Assembly: GCF_025231485.1 (NCBI RefSeq)
Contig: NZ_CP104003.1
Span: 1,798,001 to 1,862,000 of the forward strand
Reading direction: 5' to 3'
Source of the DNA: Salinirubellus salinus
GTDB lineage: Archaea; Halobacteriota; Halobacteria; Halobacteriales; Haloarculaceae
Length of the DNA stretch: 64,000 nucleotides
Below are positions 8,065 through 17,605 of the stretch, one piece after another. Below the pieces are notes generated by a model. That model was given only the letters and a program-made list of their open reading frames with translations, had not been told where the DNA came from and did no database searches. Numbering within the stretch: position 1 is the first letter of the stretch; every line of letters begins with the position of its first letter. The position numbers and the translations under genes are program-made.

Positions 8065-11000
8065 ATGGAGAGTACGGACCGGACCGTCTCCCCGTCGGGA
8101 CGGCCGAGTGAGCTGACCGTCCTCCACGTGGAGGACGACCCGGCCTTCGCCGAACTCACGCAGATCAACCTGGAGCGGGCACGGGACTCGCTGACCGTGG
8201 TGTCGGAGACGGACCCGGAGGCGGCCCTCGAGTGGCTGGAGACGGCGGGTGTGGTGGACACCCCACCGGTCGACTGTATCGTCAGCGACTACCAGATGCC
8301 GCGGCTGGACGGCATCGAACTGCTCCGGGCGGTCCGCGAGCGGTACCCCTCGCTCCCGTTCGTCCTCTACACGGGGCAGGGGTCAGAGGAGGTGGCGGCC
8401 GACGCGTTCGCCGCCGACGCCACCGACTACCTCCGGAAGGACTCGGGCAGCGGAGCGGCCGAGGTGCTGGCGAACCGCATCGAGTCGGCCGTCACCGTCG
8501 AGAGCCGGCGGTCAGACTACCGCGAACTGTTCGACGTGGCCGGCGACGGCATCCTCGTCCACGAGACGAGCGGCGGCCGTATCGTCGACGCGAACCCGGC
8601 GTTCTGCGACCTCGTCGGCTACGAGCGCGAGCAACTGCTCGGGATGGGCGTCGGCGATTTCAGCGCCGATACCCCGGAGTACGATGCCGAGGCCGCCGCC
8701 GCCCGCATCGAACGGGCCGCCACCGGCGGGCCCGAGACGTTCGAGTGGGTCGTCCGGCACGCCGACGGGCAGCTCGTCCCGGTGGAGGTGACGCTCACGC
8801 GGGCGGCACTCGGCGGCACCGAGCGCGTCGTCGCGCACGTCAGGGACGTCTCCCGGCGGCGCGAGCAGGAACGCCGGTTCGAGGCCATCTTCAACGGGAC
8901 GTTCCAGTTCATCGGCCTGCTGGCACCCGACGGGACGCTCCTCGAGGCGAACGACACGGCCCTCGAGTTCGGCGGCGTCGAGGAGACAGCCGTGGTCGGC
9001 CGGCCGCTCTGGGAGGCCCCGTGGTGGGCCGGCGACGACGAACGGGTCGCCGAACTCCGTCGCGCCGTCGAGCGGGCCGCAGCCGGCGAGTTCGTCCGGT
9101 ACGACGTAGAGGCCGAGGGCGTCGACGGGCCGGCCGTCATCGACTTCTCGCTGAAGCCGGTCCGGGGCGAGGGGGGCGAGGTGGCACTGCTCATCCCGGA
9201 GGGGCGGAACGTGAGCGACCTGCGGCGGACCGAGGCGGCGCTCAGGGAGAGCGAGCAGCGCTACGAGCGCGTCGTCGAGAACGTCCGGGACGTGGTGTTC
9301 GAGACGGACTCCGAGGGGCGGTGGACCTACCTCAACGACGCGTGGGAGGTGGCCACCGGCCACGAGGTGGCGTCGACGCTCGGCGAGCCCTGTCTGGAGA
9401 GCGTCCACCCGAGCGACCGCTCGCGGGGGGAGTTCGCGCCACTCCTCGCCGGCGAGGCCGACGTCGGCCGCCAGGACCTCGAACTGCAGACCGCCGACGG
9501 CGAGACGGTCTCAGTCGAGGTGTTCGCTCGCGCGGTGCGGGGCCCCGACGGCGAGTTCCAGGGGACCGTCGGCGTCCTCCGCGACGTGACCGACCAGCAG
9601 GACCGCGAGCAGGCGCTCTCGCGGCAGAACCAGCGGCTGAAAGCCGCCTACGAGCGCCTCGACGAGGGGTACTACGCCGTCGACGAGGACTGGACCATAA
9701 CCTACTGGAACGACCGGATGGTCGAGCGGACTGGCCTGGACCCGCCGGAGGCCGTTGGGCAGTCGCTCTGGGACGCCGTCCCGAGTTTCGTCGGCACGGA
9801 GTTCGAGATCTACTACCGCGAGGCGATGGCGGCCCAGCGCTCGGTCTCGTTCGAGGGGTTCGACGAGGCGTTCGACCAGTGGGTCGAGGTCCGGGTCTAC
9901 CCCTCGTCAGACGGGCTCTCGGTCTACTCGCGCGACGTGAGCGAGCGCAAGGCCCGCGAGGACGAACTCGCGCGGATGCGCGACCTGCTGGACATGGCGC
10001 AGGAGCTCGCCGGCGTCGGCGGTTGGGAGTACGACGTCCGGACCGGCGAGGGCCTGCTCACGACCCAGACGCGGGTCATGTTCGGCGTGGACGACCTCCC
10101 CGAAGGCTGGGCGCCGACGATGGACACGGTCGCCCGGCGGTACCACGAGGACGACCGCGAGGAGTTCCGGTCGGCCGTGCGCGCGGCGCTGGACGACGGC
10201 ATCCCGTTCGACCTCGAACTCAGGCTCGCCGAGACCACCGCCGACGGCGACCCGCGCTGGGTGCGACAGATCTGTCAGCCGGTCTCGATGGGCGGCGAGA
10301 CGGTGCTCCTGCGCGGGACGGTGCAGGACGTGACCGAGCGTCACGCCTTCGAGCGCCGACTCCGCAGCCGCGAGCGCGAGATCCGTGAGGAGCGGGCGTT
10401 CACCGACTCGCTGCTCGACGCGCTCCCGGACCCGTTCTACCTGTTCGACGCCGGCGGGTGGCTGGCGCGCTGGAACGAGACGTTCGGCGAACGGACGGGT
10501 TACGCAGACGCGACGCTGGCCGGGATGCACGTCCTCGATTTCGTCCCGCCGGCGGACGCCGACCGGGTGGAGGCGTGGCTCGACGACGTCGCCGACGGCC
10601 GGACCGCCACCGTCGAGTCCGCGCTCGTCACCGACGACGGCGAGCACCTCCCCCACGAGTTCAACGCTTCGCCGGTCTACGACGGGCATGGCCGCGACTA
10701 CGGGCTGGCGGGTGCCGCCCGCGACATCTCCGCACGGGTCGCGCGCGAGGCCGAACTGGAGCGACAGAACGAGCGGCTGGAGTCGTTCACCTCCATCGTC
10801 AGCCACGACCTGCGCAACCCGATGGCGGTGATGCGCGGTGCCCTGGAGAGTGCCGAGGCAGACCCGGAGAGACTGGACCGAGCCCGTCGAGCGCTCGGCC
10901 GGATGGAGACGCTCGTCGACGACCTGCTCACGCTCTCTCGGCAGGGCGAGGACGTGGGCGAGACGATGGGCGTCGACCTCGAGTCCATCGCGCGGCGCTC

Positions 11001-11424
11001 GTGGGGGCTGGCCGACACCGGCGAGGCTGACCTCATCGTCGAGGGGACCGTCGCGCTGCTGGCGGACCCCTCGCGGCTCACGCAGGCGTTCGAGAACCTC
11101 TTTCGCAACGCCGTGGAGCACGGCTCGCAGGCTCGGCAGGACGCCATCGAACACGGGAGCGACGACGCCGACGCCGAGGTCCGCGTCGGCCCGCTCCCCG
11201 ACGGCGACGGCTTCTACGTGGCCGACGACGGCCCCGGCATCCCACCGGAGCGGCGCGACCTCGTGTTCGAGCACGGCTTCACCGACTCGCCCGACGGGAC
11301 GGGGTTCGGCCTCGCCATCGTCCGCTCCATCGTCGAGGCACACGGGTGGACGGTCTCGGTCACCGAGAGCGAGACCGGCGGCGCCCGCTTCGAGGTGCGC
11401 GGCGTCGAGCGGGCCGGCCAGTAG
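8065..11424 (+). CDS. Receiver / multi-PAS sensor histidine kinase
   Basis: The 1119-residue protein has an N-terminal receiver domain (HVEDDPAF, phosphoacceptor Asp75 in CIVSDYQMPR, Lys125). By my count six PAS domains follow, several starting with the typical RYE/RFE helix (for example QRYERVVENVRDVVFETDSEG). The end is HisKA (IVSHDLRNPM, His914) and HATPase (FENLFRNAVEHG, DDGPGIPPE, GTGFGLAIV). No transmembrane helix is evident, so it should be cytoplasmic and sense an intracellular or redox signal. The receiver-first order suggests it is itself a phosphorelay target. I chose the ATG at 8065 next to the receiver domain. Confidence 0.93.
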   Translation: MESTDRTVSPSGRPSELTVLHVEDDPAFAELTQINLERARDSLTVVSETDPEAALEWLETAGVVDTPPVDCIVSDYQMPRLDGIELLRAVRERYPSLPFVLYTGQGSEEVAADAFAADATDYLRKDSGSGAAEVLANRIESAVTVESRRSDYRELFDVAGDGILVHETSGGRIVDANPAFCDLVGYEREQLLGMGVGDFSADTPEYDAEAAAARIERAATGGPETFEWVVRHADGQLVPVEVTLTRAALGGTERVVAHVRDVSRRREQERRFEAIFNGTFQFIGLLAPDGTLLEANDTALEFGGVEETAVVGRPLWEAPWWAGDDERVAELRRAVERAAAGEFVRYDVEAEGVDGPAVIDFSLKPVRGEGGEVALLIPEGRNVSDLRRTEAALRESEQRYERVVENVRDVVFETDSEGRWTYLNDAWEVATGHEVASTLGEPCLESVHPSDRSRGEFAPLLAGEADVGRQDLELQTADGETVSVEVFARAVRGPDGEFQGTVGVLRDVTDQQDREQALSRQNQRLKAAYERLDEGYYAVDEDWTITYWNDRMVERTGLDPPEAVGQSLWDAVPSFVGTEFEIYYREAMAAQRSVSFEGFDEAFDQWVEVRVYPSSDGLSVYSRDVSERKAREDELARMRDLLDMAQELAGVGGWEYDVRTGEGLLTTQTRVMFGVDDLPEGWAPTMDTVARRYHEDDREEFRSAVRAALDDGIPFDLELRLAETTADGDPRWVRQICQPVSMGGETVLLRGTVQDVTERHAFERRLRSREREIREERAFTDSLLDALPDPFYLFDAGGWLARWNETFGERTGYADATLAGMHVLDFVPPADADRVEAWLDDVADGRTATVESALVTDDGEHLPHEFNASPVYDGHGRDYGLAGAARDISARVAREAELERQNERLESFTSIVSHDLRNPMAVMRGALESAEADPERLDRARRALGRMETLVDDLLTLSRQGEDVGETMGVDLESIARRSWGLADTGEADLIVEGTVALLADPSRLTQAFENLFRNAVEHGSQARQDAIEHGSDDADAEVRVGPLPDGDGFYVADDGPGIPPERRDLVFEHGFTDSPDGTGFGLAIVRSIVEAHGWTVSVTESETGGARFEVRGVERAGQ

Positions 11425-11494
11425 CGCCGCCGCGTCGGCTTGGCTTGGCGCCGGGCAACGCGAGGCTCAATCCCGAAGCGTGCGTCCTGGTGGC

Positions 11495-11788
11495 ATGGCC
11501 CTCGAAGACACCCCCTACGACGACGTCGTCTACGTCGTCGACCTGGCTGTCGGCCGTGCCGCCGCCGGGGACACAACCGGCGTGCTGACGCTGGTCGACG
11601 CCGCGCTGGAGCGACTGGCGCGGATGCCCTACCCCGGTCTCCTGCGCGAGGCACGACTCGCCGGCACGGACGCCGCCGACAGCGCACGCCTCGGTGACTT
11701 CGAGCGGGCAGCCCAGTCGCTCTGGCTGTTCAGACACGTGGTCGAGGACGCCGCCCGCCTCGAGTACCAGACGCTCCTGACCGCCTGA
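11495..11788 (+). CDS. Small haloarchaeal protein of unknown function
   Basis: This 97-residue, largely helical protein (MALEDTPYDDVVYVVDLAVGRAAAGDTTGVLTLVDAALERLARM...) has normal haloarchaeal composition and ends TLLTA. The repeated Ala/Leu/Glu pattern suggests a helical bundle. It follows the histidine kinase in the same direction after a 70-base gap and converges with the APC permease. No motif was recognised. Confidence 0.7.
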   Translation: MALEDTPYDDVVYVVDLAVGRAAAGDTTGVLTLVDAALERLARMPYPGLLREARLAGTDAADSARLGDFERAAQSLWLFRHVVEDAARLEYQTLLTA

Positions 11789-11845
11789 GCGCCGAGAACA
11801 CGGGGATCGGGATGGGAGGAAGAGGGGTTCGGTCCCGCTCTCGCG

Positions 11846-14080
11846 TCAGTCCAGCCCGAACAGTCGCTCGCGGAGCGAGCGCTTGCGGGCCTTCTCCGCC
11901 AGCAACACGGAGCAGTCCACGTCGTCGACCACGTCCATGACGAGCGAGCCACGGACGAGTCGCGAGAGGAGGCCACGCTCGGTGGCCCCGAAGACGACCA
12001 TCGTCGCGTCGACAGCCGCGTTCTCGATGGCCGCCTCGACGTCGCCCGTCTCGACCCTGAGCCGTGCGTCCGCGAGGTTGTGTCCCTCGGCCCACTCGCG
12101 GAGGAACGCCTCGCCCTCGGCCTCGTCGTCGGCGACGTGCAACAGCGTCACCTCGCTGTCGTACTCCGACTGGAGGTGACGTGCGATGACGGCAGAGAGG
12201 TCCGAGTCGGGACCGCCCGCTGTCGGGACGAGCACCCGGTCGGTCTCGAAGCCGCGGTCCTTCAGGACGAGGAAGTCACACGGCACCGCCTCGGTCATCT
12301 CGCCGATGCTCCCCTCGACGCGCGAGCGGTCGCCCGGCCCCCAGCCCATCACGGTGAGGTCCGCGTCGTACTGCTTGGCCGCGGCGTAGATCTCCTCCAC
12401 GCCGCGGTGCGTGACGACGGTGTGTGTCTCCACCTCGACGCCGAACGTCTCGGCGTCGCGGCGGGCGTTCTCCAGCAACTCGCGGGCGCCCGGGTCGAAC
12501 TCCTCGATGTTCGCGGCTCCCGAGGCGAGCGCGGTCTGGTCGGGCACCTGCACGGTGTGGACCGCGACGACCTTCCCACCCTCCTGCTTGGCGATGGCCG
12601 ACGCGAGCGAGATGAGGTCCTTCTCGGTCTGCGGGTTCGAGAGCGCCACCATCACGCGGTACTGGCCACCGTCGGGCTGGACGGCGGAGACGGCGTCGAC
12701 GGCCGAGGCCGGCATCTCCTCCGAGCGCGAGAGGACGTACTCCGAGAGGACGCCCCGTTCGGTCGCCTGCGAGCGGGCGTAGCCGACGTACCAGAGGACG
12801 GCGAAGAGGACGAACGCCGCGCCGACGGCGATGACGAACCGCGGCTCGATGAACGCGATGAGCGCGGCCGACAGGATGGCCCCGAGTATCGGCGTGAACG
12901 GGTAGAACGGGACGGTGTACGACGGTTCGTACTCGACCACGTCCGTCTCGCGGAAGACGATGAGCGCGACGTTGAGCAGGGCGTAGATGATGAGGTGGAG
13001 GATGCTCCCGAGCGTCGAGAGCGTGCGGACGTTGCCGAAGAGGATGAACACGAGGATGAACGCGCCCGTCAGCGCGATGGAGCGGTACGGCGTCCCGAAC
13101 CGGGGGTGGATCTCGTTCAGGTCCGGCGTGACGATGCGGTCACGGCCCATCGCGAAGTTGATGCGCGAGGAGGCGAGGATGGAGGCGTTCGCCGACGAGG
13201 CCGTCGCCAGCAGGCCGCCGACCAGCATCGCGATGGCGCCGACCGGCCCGATGATGATGCGGGCGACCTCGACGACGGCGATCTGGTCGTCGCCCAGCCC
13301 CGCGATGAACCCCTGTTCGACCGCCGCGCTCATCACGAACAGCACGAGCGCGTAGATGGCGGTCACGATGAGGACGCTCCCGATGACCGCCCGTGGGAGG
13401 TTCCTGCCCGGGTCCTTGATCTCCTCGGCGACGCTCGTGATCTGGACGAACCCGAGGTACGAGACGAAGATGAACCCCGTCGTCGTCACCATCGGGCCCA
13501 GCCCCTGCGAGGCCGGGAGGTTCGCCGTGTCGGCCCGGAGCGCGCCGATGACCGTGAACACCGCGAGGATGGCGACCAGGACGACGACGATGACGTTCTG
13601 GAGGCGGCCGGTCTCCTTCGCGCCGATGTAGTTGATGCCGATGAACAGCGCCGCGCCGACGAGCGCGACGAGCTTCAGGTACGAGAGTTCGACCACGACG
13701 AGGTCGATGCTCCCCTGCAGGCCGAAGATGGCACGGATGTACTCGCCGAACCCGACCATGTAGAACGCGGAGGCGAACGCGAGGCCCATCCAGTTTGCCC
13801 ATCCGGCGACGGAGCCGAACAGCGGCCCGAGCGAGCGGTTGACGTAGTAGTACGCGCCGCCGGATTTCGGCATCGCGGTGCCGAGTTCAGACGCGGAGAG
13901 GGCCGTCAGCAGGGCGATGGCCCCGCCGAGGACGAACGCGCCGACCGCGAGCGACCCGGCCTGCGCGATGGCGGCACCCGGCAGGACGAAGATCCCCGCC
14001 CCGATCATCGTCCCGACGCCGATAGTCAGGGCGGCGAGCGGGCCGAGGTCCTTGGCGAGTTCTTCCGTGTCGCCGCTCAT
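11846..14080 (-). CDS. APC-family amino-acid permease fused to two UspA domains
   Basis: The 744-residue protein has an N-terminal APC transporter of about 12 transmembrane segments (residues 10-430), starting LTIGVGTMIGAGIFVLPG, the unwound substrate-binding helix of this family. Two universal-stress-protein domains follow, near 470-610 (YRVMVALSNPQTEKD) and 615-735 (DRVLVPTAGGPDSD). The second has GATERGLLSRLVRGS in place of the ATP-binding loop. The USP domains probably regulate the transporter from the cytoplasm; the substrate is probably an amino acid or cationic amine. Its ATG overlaps the stop of the upstream uspA gene, so the two are co-translated. Confidence 0.9.
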   Translation of the reverse strand: MSGDTEELAKDLGPLAALTIGVGTMIGAGIFVLPGAAIAQAGSLAVGAFVLGGAIALLTALSASELGTAMPKSGGAYYYVNRSLGPLFGSVAGWANWMGLAFASAFYMVGFGEYIRAIFGLQGSIDLVVVELSYLKLVALVGAALFIGINYIGAKETGRLQNVIVVVLVAILAVFTVIGALRADTANLPASQGLGPMVTTTGFIFVSYLGFVQITSVAEEIKDPGRNLPRAVIGSVLIVTAIYALVLFVMSAAVEQGFIAGLGDDQIAVVEVARIIIGPVGAIAMLVGGLLATASSANASILASSRINFAMGRDRIVTPDLNEIHPRFGTPYRSIALTGAFILVFILFGNVRTLSTLGSILHLIIYALLNVALIVFRETDVVEYEPSYTVPFYPFTPILGAILSAALIAFIEPRFVIAVGAAFVLFAVLWYVGYARSQATERGVLSEYVLSRSEEMPASAVDAVSAVQPDGGQYRVMVALSNPQTEKDLISLASAIAKQEGGKVVAVHTVQVPDQTALASGAANIEEFDPGARELLENARRDAETFGVEVETHTVVTHRGVEEIYAAAKQYDADLTVMGWGPGDRSRVEGSIGEMTEAVPCDFLVLKDRGFETDRVLVPTAGGPDSDLSAVIARHLQSEYDSEVTLLHVADDEAEGEAFLREWAEGHNLADARLRVETGDVEAAIENAAVDATMVVFGATERGLLSRLVRGSLVMDVVDDVDCSVLLAEKARKRSLRERLFGLD

Positions 14081-14568
14081 GTGGTGTCCTCGTCCGCGTC
14101 GGCGCCCGTGGCGTCAGCGTCGTCGCCTACCGGTTCGGGGGCGTCGTGGACGGGGAGCGAGACGACGGGGCGGTCGGCCTCCGTCACCAGTCGGAGTGCC
14201 ACGTCGCCGGTCAGGAAGCGGACGAGCCGGCCCCCCTCGCGCGGGGTGAAGACGATGGCCGAGGCGTCGTGGTCGCGAGCGGCCGCGAGCAGCGTCTCGA
14301 CCACGTCGGTCCCGTAGCGAACCTCGGTCTCGACGGATCCCAGTCGCTCGCGGAGTATCTCGAAGCCGGCTTCGGCTTCGGCTTCGACGCCCTCCATCGG
14401 GGCCTTGTCGACGGCGCCGCCGGCCTTCTCGACGACGCTCACCGCCAGCACCTCGCCGTCGGCGTAGGGGGCGAACGCGCGGGCGGTCTCCTCGGCGTCC
14501 TCGTCGTTGGCGACGGCGACGAGCGGGCGCGAGAGCAGGTCACGGTGACGGTCGCTGTCGGCGGACAT
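14077..14568 (-). CDS. Universal stress protein UspA
   Basis: The 163-residue UspA fold starts LSRPLVAVANDEDAEETARAFAPYADGEVLAVSVVEKAGG, and a DASAIVFTPREGGRLVRFLTGDVALRLV loop stands where ATP-binding members have the G-x2-G-x9-G-S/T motif. The C-terminus is an acidic tail. The stop overlaps the start of the APC-USP fusion (ATGA), so the stress protein and the transporter are made together. I chose the ATG at 14568; a GTG three codons upstream is also possible. Confidence 0.85.
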   Translation of the reverse strand: MSADSDRHRDLLSRPLVAVANDEDAEETARAFAPYADGEVLAVSVVEKAGGAVDKAPMEGVEAEAEAGFEILRERLGSVETEVRYGTDVVETLLAAARDHDASAIVFTPREGGRLVRFLTGDVALRLVTEADRPVVSLPVHDAPEPVGDDADATGADADEDTT

Positions 14569-14637
14569 CTCAGCCACCCCTCCGGGATAGTCGAGACTCC
14601 GTCGGCAGTTGGTCCATACGCATCCTCACTCCGCCAC

Positions 14638-14650
14638 ACCGTTTAACGGT
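14638..14650. promoter_or_regulatory. Palindrome with TATA-like core between uspA and trkA
   Basis: ACCGTT-T-AACGGT is a perfect 6-base inverted repeat around a single T. It contains GTTTAAC and lies between the divergent uspA and trkA starts. It could be a shared TATA element or an operator. Confidence 0.35.
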
Positions 14651-14724
14651 TCGTGTCCGGGGGGCCTCGCGATGGAAACCGACTTGTCGGGTCCCACCCA
14701 CCGGCGTGGCATGGAGGGGTCCCG

Positions 14725-16071
14725 TTGCGCGTCGTGATCGTCGGTGCCGGGGAGGTCGGCTCCAGTATCGCCGCCAGCCTCGCGTCCAGTCACGAGGTCG
14801 TGGTCATCGACAACGACCCGACACGGGTCGACGAACTCACGTACGACCTCGACGTCCTCGCCATCCACGGCGACGGCACGGACGTCGACGTCCTGCAGGA
14901 GGCCGGCATCGGCGACGCCGACCTCCTCATCGCCAGCACGGACGACGACCACACCAACATCGTCATCTCGGGCACGGCGAAGGCCTGCTGCTCGTCGTTC
15001 ACCATCGCCCGCGTGAAGAAGCCCCAGTACCTGCGGACGTGGGAGCCGAACCAGGGCGCCTTCGGCGTCGACTTCATGGTCTGTACGGACCTGCTCGCCG
15101 CCGAGACAATCGTCGGGGTCATCGGCCTGCCGACCGCACAGGACGTGGACCTGTTCGCCGACGGTATCGTCCAGATGACGGAGTTCGTCATCCCGGAGGA
15201 CTCGCCGGTGGCCAACCAGACGGTCCGGGAGGCCGACCGATTCGACTCGCTCACGTTCGCCGCCATCATCCGCGAGAACGGCGACGAGCGCGACCGCATC
15301 ATCGTCCCGTCCGGCCAGACCGTCATCGAGCCGGGCGACGAGGTGGTCGTCATCGGCTCGCCCGACTCGACCCGCGAGTTCTCCTCGTCCATCGCGCCGG
15401 AGGAGGAGCGTCCCCGCGAGGTGGTCATCGTCGGGGGCGGCGAGATCGGCTATCAGGTCGCCCGCCTGCTGGAGGACCGCGGCTTCTCGCCGCGGCTCGT
15501 CGAGCGTGACGAGGAGCGGGCGCGCTGGCTCGCCGAGAACCTCCCGGGGACGACCGTGCTCCAGTCCGACGCCACCGACCGCGCGTTCCTCGACCGCGAG
15601 AACGTGGGGATGGCCGACGTGTTCATCGCCACGCTGGAGAACGACCAGCAGAACCTGCTGGCGACGCTGCTCGCGAAGCGCCTCGGCGCGGACCGGGCCG
15701 TCGCCATCGTCGACACGGGCGAGTTCGCCGACCTGTTCGAGGAGGTGGGGGTCGACGTGGCCGTCTCGCCGCGCGACGCCACCGCCGAGGAGATCACGCG
15801 GTTCACCCGCGCACGCCGCGCCGAGAACGTCTCCATCATCGACGGCGACCGGGCCGAGGTGATGGAGGTCGAGGTGGACACGGACTCGGCCTTCGCCGGC
15901 CGGCCCATCCGCGAGGTCGCCGCGGACCTGCCCGAGGGCGTCGTCGTGGGGGCCATCACCCGGAACGGGACGCTCATCACCCCGCGCGGTGACACGGTCA
16001 TCGAGGTCGGCGACCACGTCGTCGTGTTCGTCGACAGTGACGCCGTCGAGGAAGTCAACGCGATGATATGA
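14725..16071 (+). CDS. trkA: Trk potassium uptake protein TrkA
   Basis: The 448-residue protein has two repeats of a TrkA-N Rossmann domain plus a TrkA-C domain. The first nucleotide loop is VIVGAGEVGSS at the N-terminus and the second is VIVGGGEIGYQ near residue 235. It binds NAD(H)/ATP at the cytoplasmic face and gates TrkH. The start is a TTG at 14725 giving RVVIVGAGEVGS. A GGAGGGG ribosome-binding sequence lies at 14713-14719, 5 bases upstream, and no ATG is available nearby. The stop overlaps the ATG of trkH (ATGA), so the first trkH is in the same operon. Confidence 0.93.
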   Translation: MRVVIVGAGEVGSSIAASLASSHEVVVIDNDPTRVDELTYDLDVLAIHGDGTDVDVLQEAGIGDADLLIASTDDDHTNIVISGTAKACCSSFTIARVKKPQYLRTWEPNQGAFGVDFMVCTDLLAAETIVGVIGLPTAQDVDLFADGIVQMTEFVIPEDSPVANQTVREADRFDSLTFAAIIRENGDERDRIIVPSGQTVIEPGDEVVVIGSPDSTREFSSSIAPEEERPREVVIVGGGEIGYQVARLLEDRGFSPRLVERDEERARWLAENLPGTTVLQSDATDRAFLDRENVGMADVFIATLENDQQNLLATLLAKRLGADRAVAIVDTGEFADLFEEVGVDVAVSPRDATAEEITRFTRARRAENVSIIDGDRAEVMEVEVDTDSAFAGRPIREVAADLPEGVVVGAITRNGTLITPRGDTVIEVGDHVVVFVDSDAVEEVNAMI

Positions 16072-17543
16072 GGGTGGACTGGCGGACGGTCCTCGCGCTG
16101 GTGGGGACCGTCCTCCAGGCGCTGGCCGGGCCGCTGGTCCTCTCGGCGCTGGTCGCGTTCGGCTACGCCGAGTCACCCGTCCCGTTCCTCCTCCCAGCGG
16201 CGCTCGCGCTCGGCGTGGGGCTGGTGTTCGCGCGCCTGCCGAGTCGCGACATCGGCATCCGCGAGGCGTTCCTCGTCGTCGCGCTCGTCTGGCTGGCCGT
16301 CGGGACCGTCGGCGCGCTCCCCTTCCTGCTGGCCGGCACGGGCGTGTTCGCCAACCCGGTCGACGCCGCCTTCGAGTCGATGAGCGGCATCACCACCACG
16401 GGCGCGACGGTGGTCGTCGACTTCGACGCGCACGCTCGGTCGTTGCTGTTCTGGCGTGCCCTGCTCCAGTGGATGGGTGGGCTGGGCATCCTCGTCCTCG
16501 CGGTCGGTCTACTCTCCCAACTCGACGTCGGTGGCGCCCAGTTGATGGAGACGGAGACCCAGACCCAGGACGTCACGAAGCTCACCCCCCGCATCGAGGA
16601 GACGGCCCGGCTGCTGGGGAGCCTCTACCTCGGGCTGACGGCGCTACTGGTGGTCGTCCTCCTCGTACTGAACGTCGTCGGCCTCGGGCCGAACATGGAC
16701 CCGTACAACGCCGTCACCCACGCGCTGACGACAGTGTCGACGGCGGGGTTCTCGCCCGAGCCGGCGAGCGCTGGGGCGTTCAGCCCGGTCGTCCAGTGGG
16801 TGCTCGTCGCGTTCATGCTCGTCGGGGCGACGAACTTCGTCCTGCTCTACGCCGTGACGCGGGGGCGGCCCCGTCGCCTGTTCCAGAGCGAGGAGTTCCG
16901 GTTCTACCTCGGCGTCCTCGCGGGTGGGAGCGCGCTCGTCGCGCTCGTCCTCGCCGTCGACGGGGAGTTCGGGAGCGTGGAGGCCACCGTCCGCCACGCC
17001 ACGTTCCAGGTGGTGAGCATCGTGACGACGACGGGCTACGCGACGGTGGACTTCGACCTCTGGTCGCCCGCGGCGAAACACCTGCTGTTCCTCGGGATGT
17101 TCGTCGGCGGGATGGCCGGGTCGACGACGTGTTCGCTGAAGGCGTTCCGGTGGCTGGTCGTCGCCAAGACGCTCCGGCGTGACCTGTTCACCGAACTCCA
17201 CCCCGAGGCCATACGGCCGGTCCGGGTCGGCGACCGTATCGTCGACGAGGGGACCGTCCGTGACGTGAACGCCTACGTGCTACTGGGGCTCGTGGGGTTC
17301 GCCCTACTGACCGTCGTCGTGGTGGTCCAGACCCGGGGGACGGGCGTCGGCGAGTTCGAGGCGATGGGCATCGCCGCCTCGACGTTCCTCAACATCGGGC
17401 CGGCGTTCGGCGCCGCCGGACCGTACGGGAGTTACGCGAGCCTGCCGACGACGACGAAGTGGGTGCTGGTGGTGCTGATGTGGGTGGGCCGTATCGAGAT
17501 CGTCCCGGTGCTGGTCGTGCTGACCCCGGAGTTCTGGCGCTGA
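16068..17543 (+). CDS. trkH: Trk potassium transporter membrane subunit TrkH (copy 1)
   Basis: The 491-residue membrane protein has four pore repeats. The filter loops read SGITTTGATV, TTVSTAGFSPE, SIVTTTGYATV and TFLNIGPAFG, so each keeps the conserved Gly. The loop after repeat three reads GGMAGSTTCSLKAFRW. The second TrkH here and most family members have GST-GGG-LK at this place, the region that gates the pore. The C-terminus ends LTPEFWR. It overlaps trkA by 4 bases and should form the TrkAH complex for K+ uptake. Confidence 0.92.
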   Translation: MRVDWRTVLALVGTVLQALAGPLVLSALVAFGYAESPVPFLLPAALALGVGLVFARLPSRDIGIREAFLVVALVWLAVGTVGALPFLLAGTGVFANPVDAAFESMSGITTTGATVVVDFDAHARSLLFWRALLQWMGGLGILVLAVGLLSQLDVGGAQLMETETQTQDVTKLTPRIEETARLLGSLYLGLTALLVVVLLVLNVVGLGPNMDPYNAVTHALTTVSTAGFSPEPASAGAFSPVVQWVLVAFMLVGATNFVLLYAVTRGRPRRLFQSEEFRFYLGVLAGGSALVALVLAVDGEFGSVEATVRHATFQVVSIVTTTGYATVDFDLWSPAAKHLLFLGMFVGGMAGSTTCSLKAFRWLVVAKTLRRDLFTELHPEAIRPVRVGDRIVDEGTVRDVNAYVLLGLVGFALLTVVVVVQTRGTGVGEFEAMGIAASTFLNIGPAFGAAGPYGSYASLPTTTKWVLVVLMWVGRIEIVPVLVVLTPEFWR

Positions 17544-17605
17544 GACCGGCGACGGTGGCCACCGACCCTCGGTACGGTTCCTTCCCGGGCCGGAACGGTG
17601 GATTG

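Noticed and set aside
12080-14317. 745-codon open frame on the plus strand
   Set aside because: It is antisense to the APC-USP gene, extremely rich in Asp, Glu and Arg, with no transmembrane or enzymatic signature.
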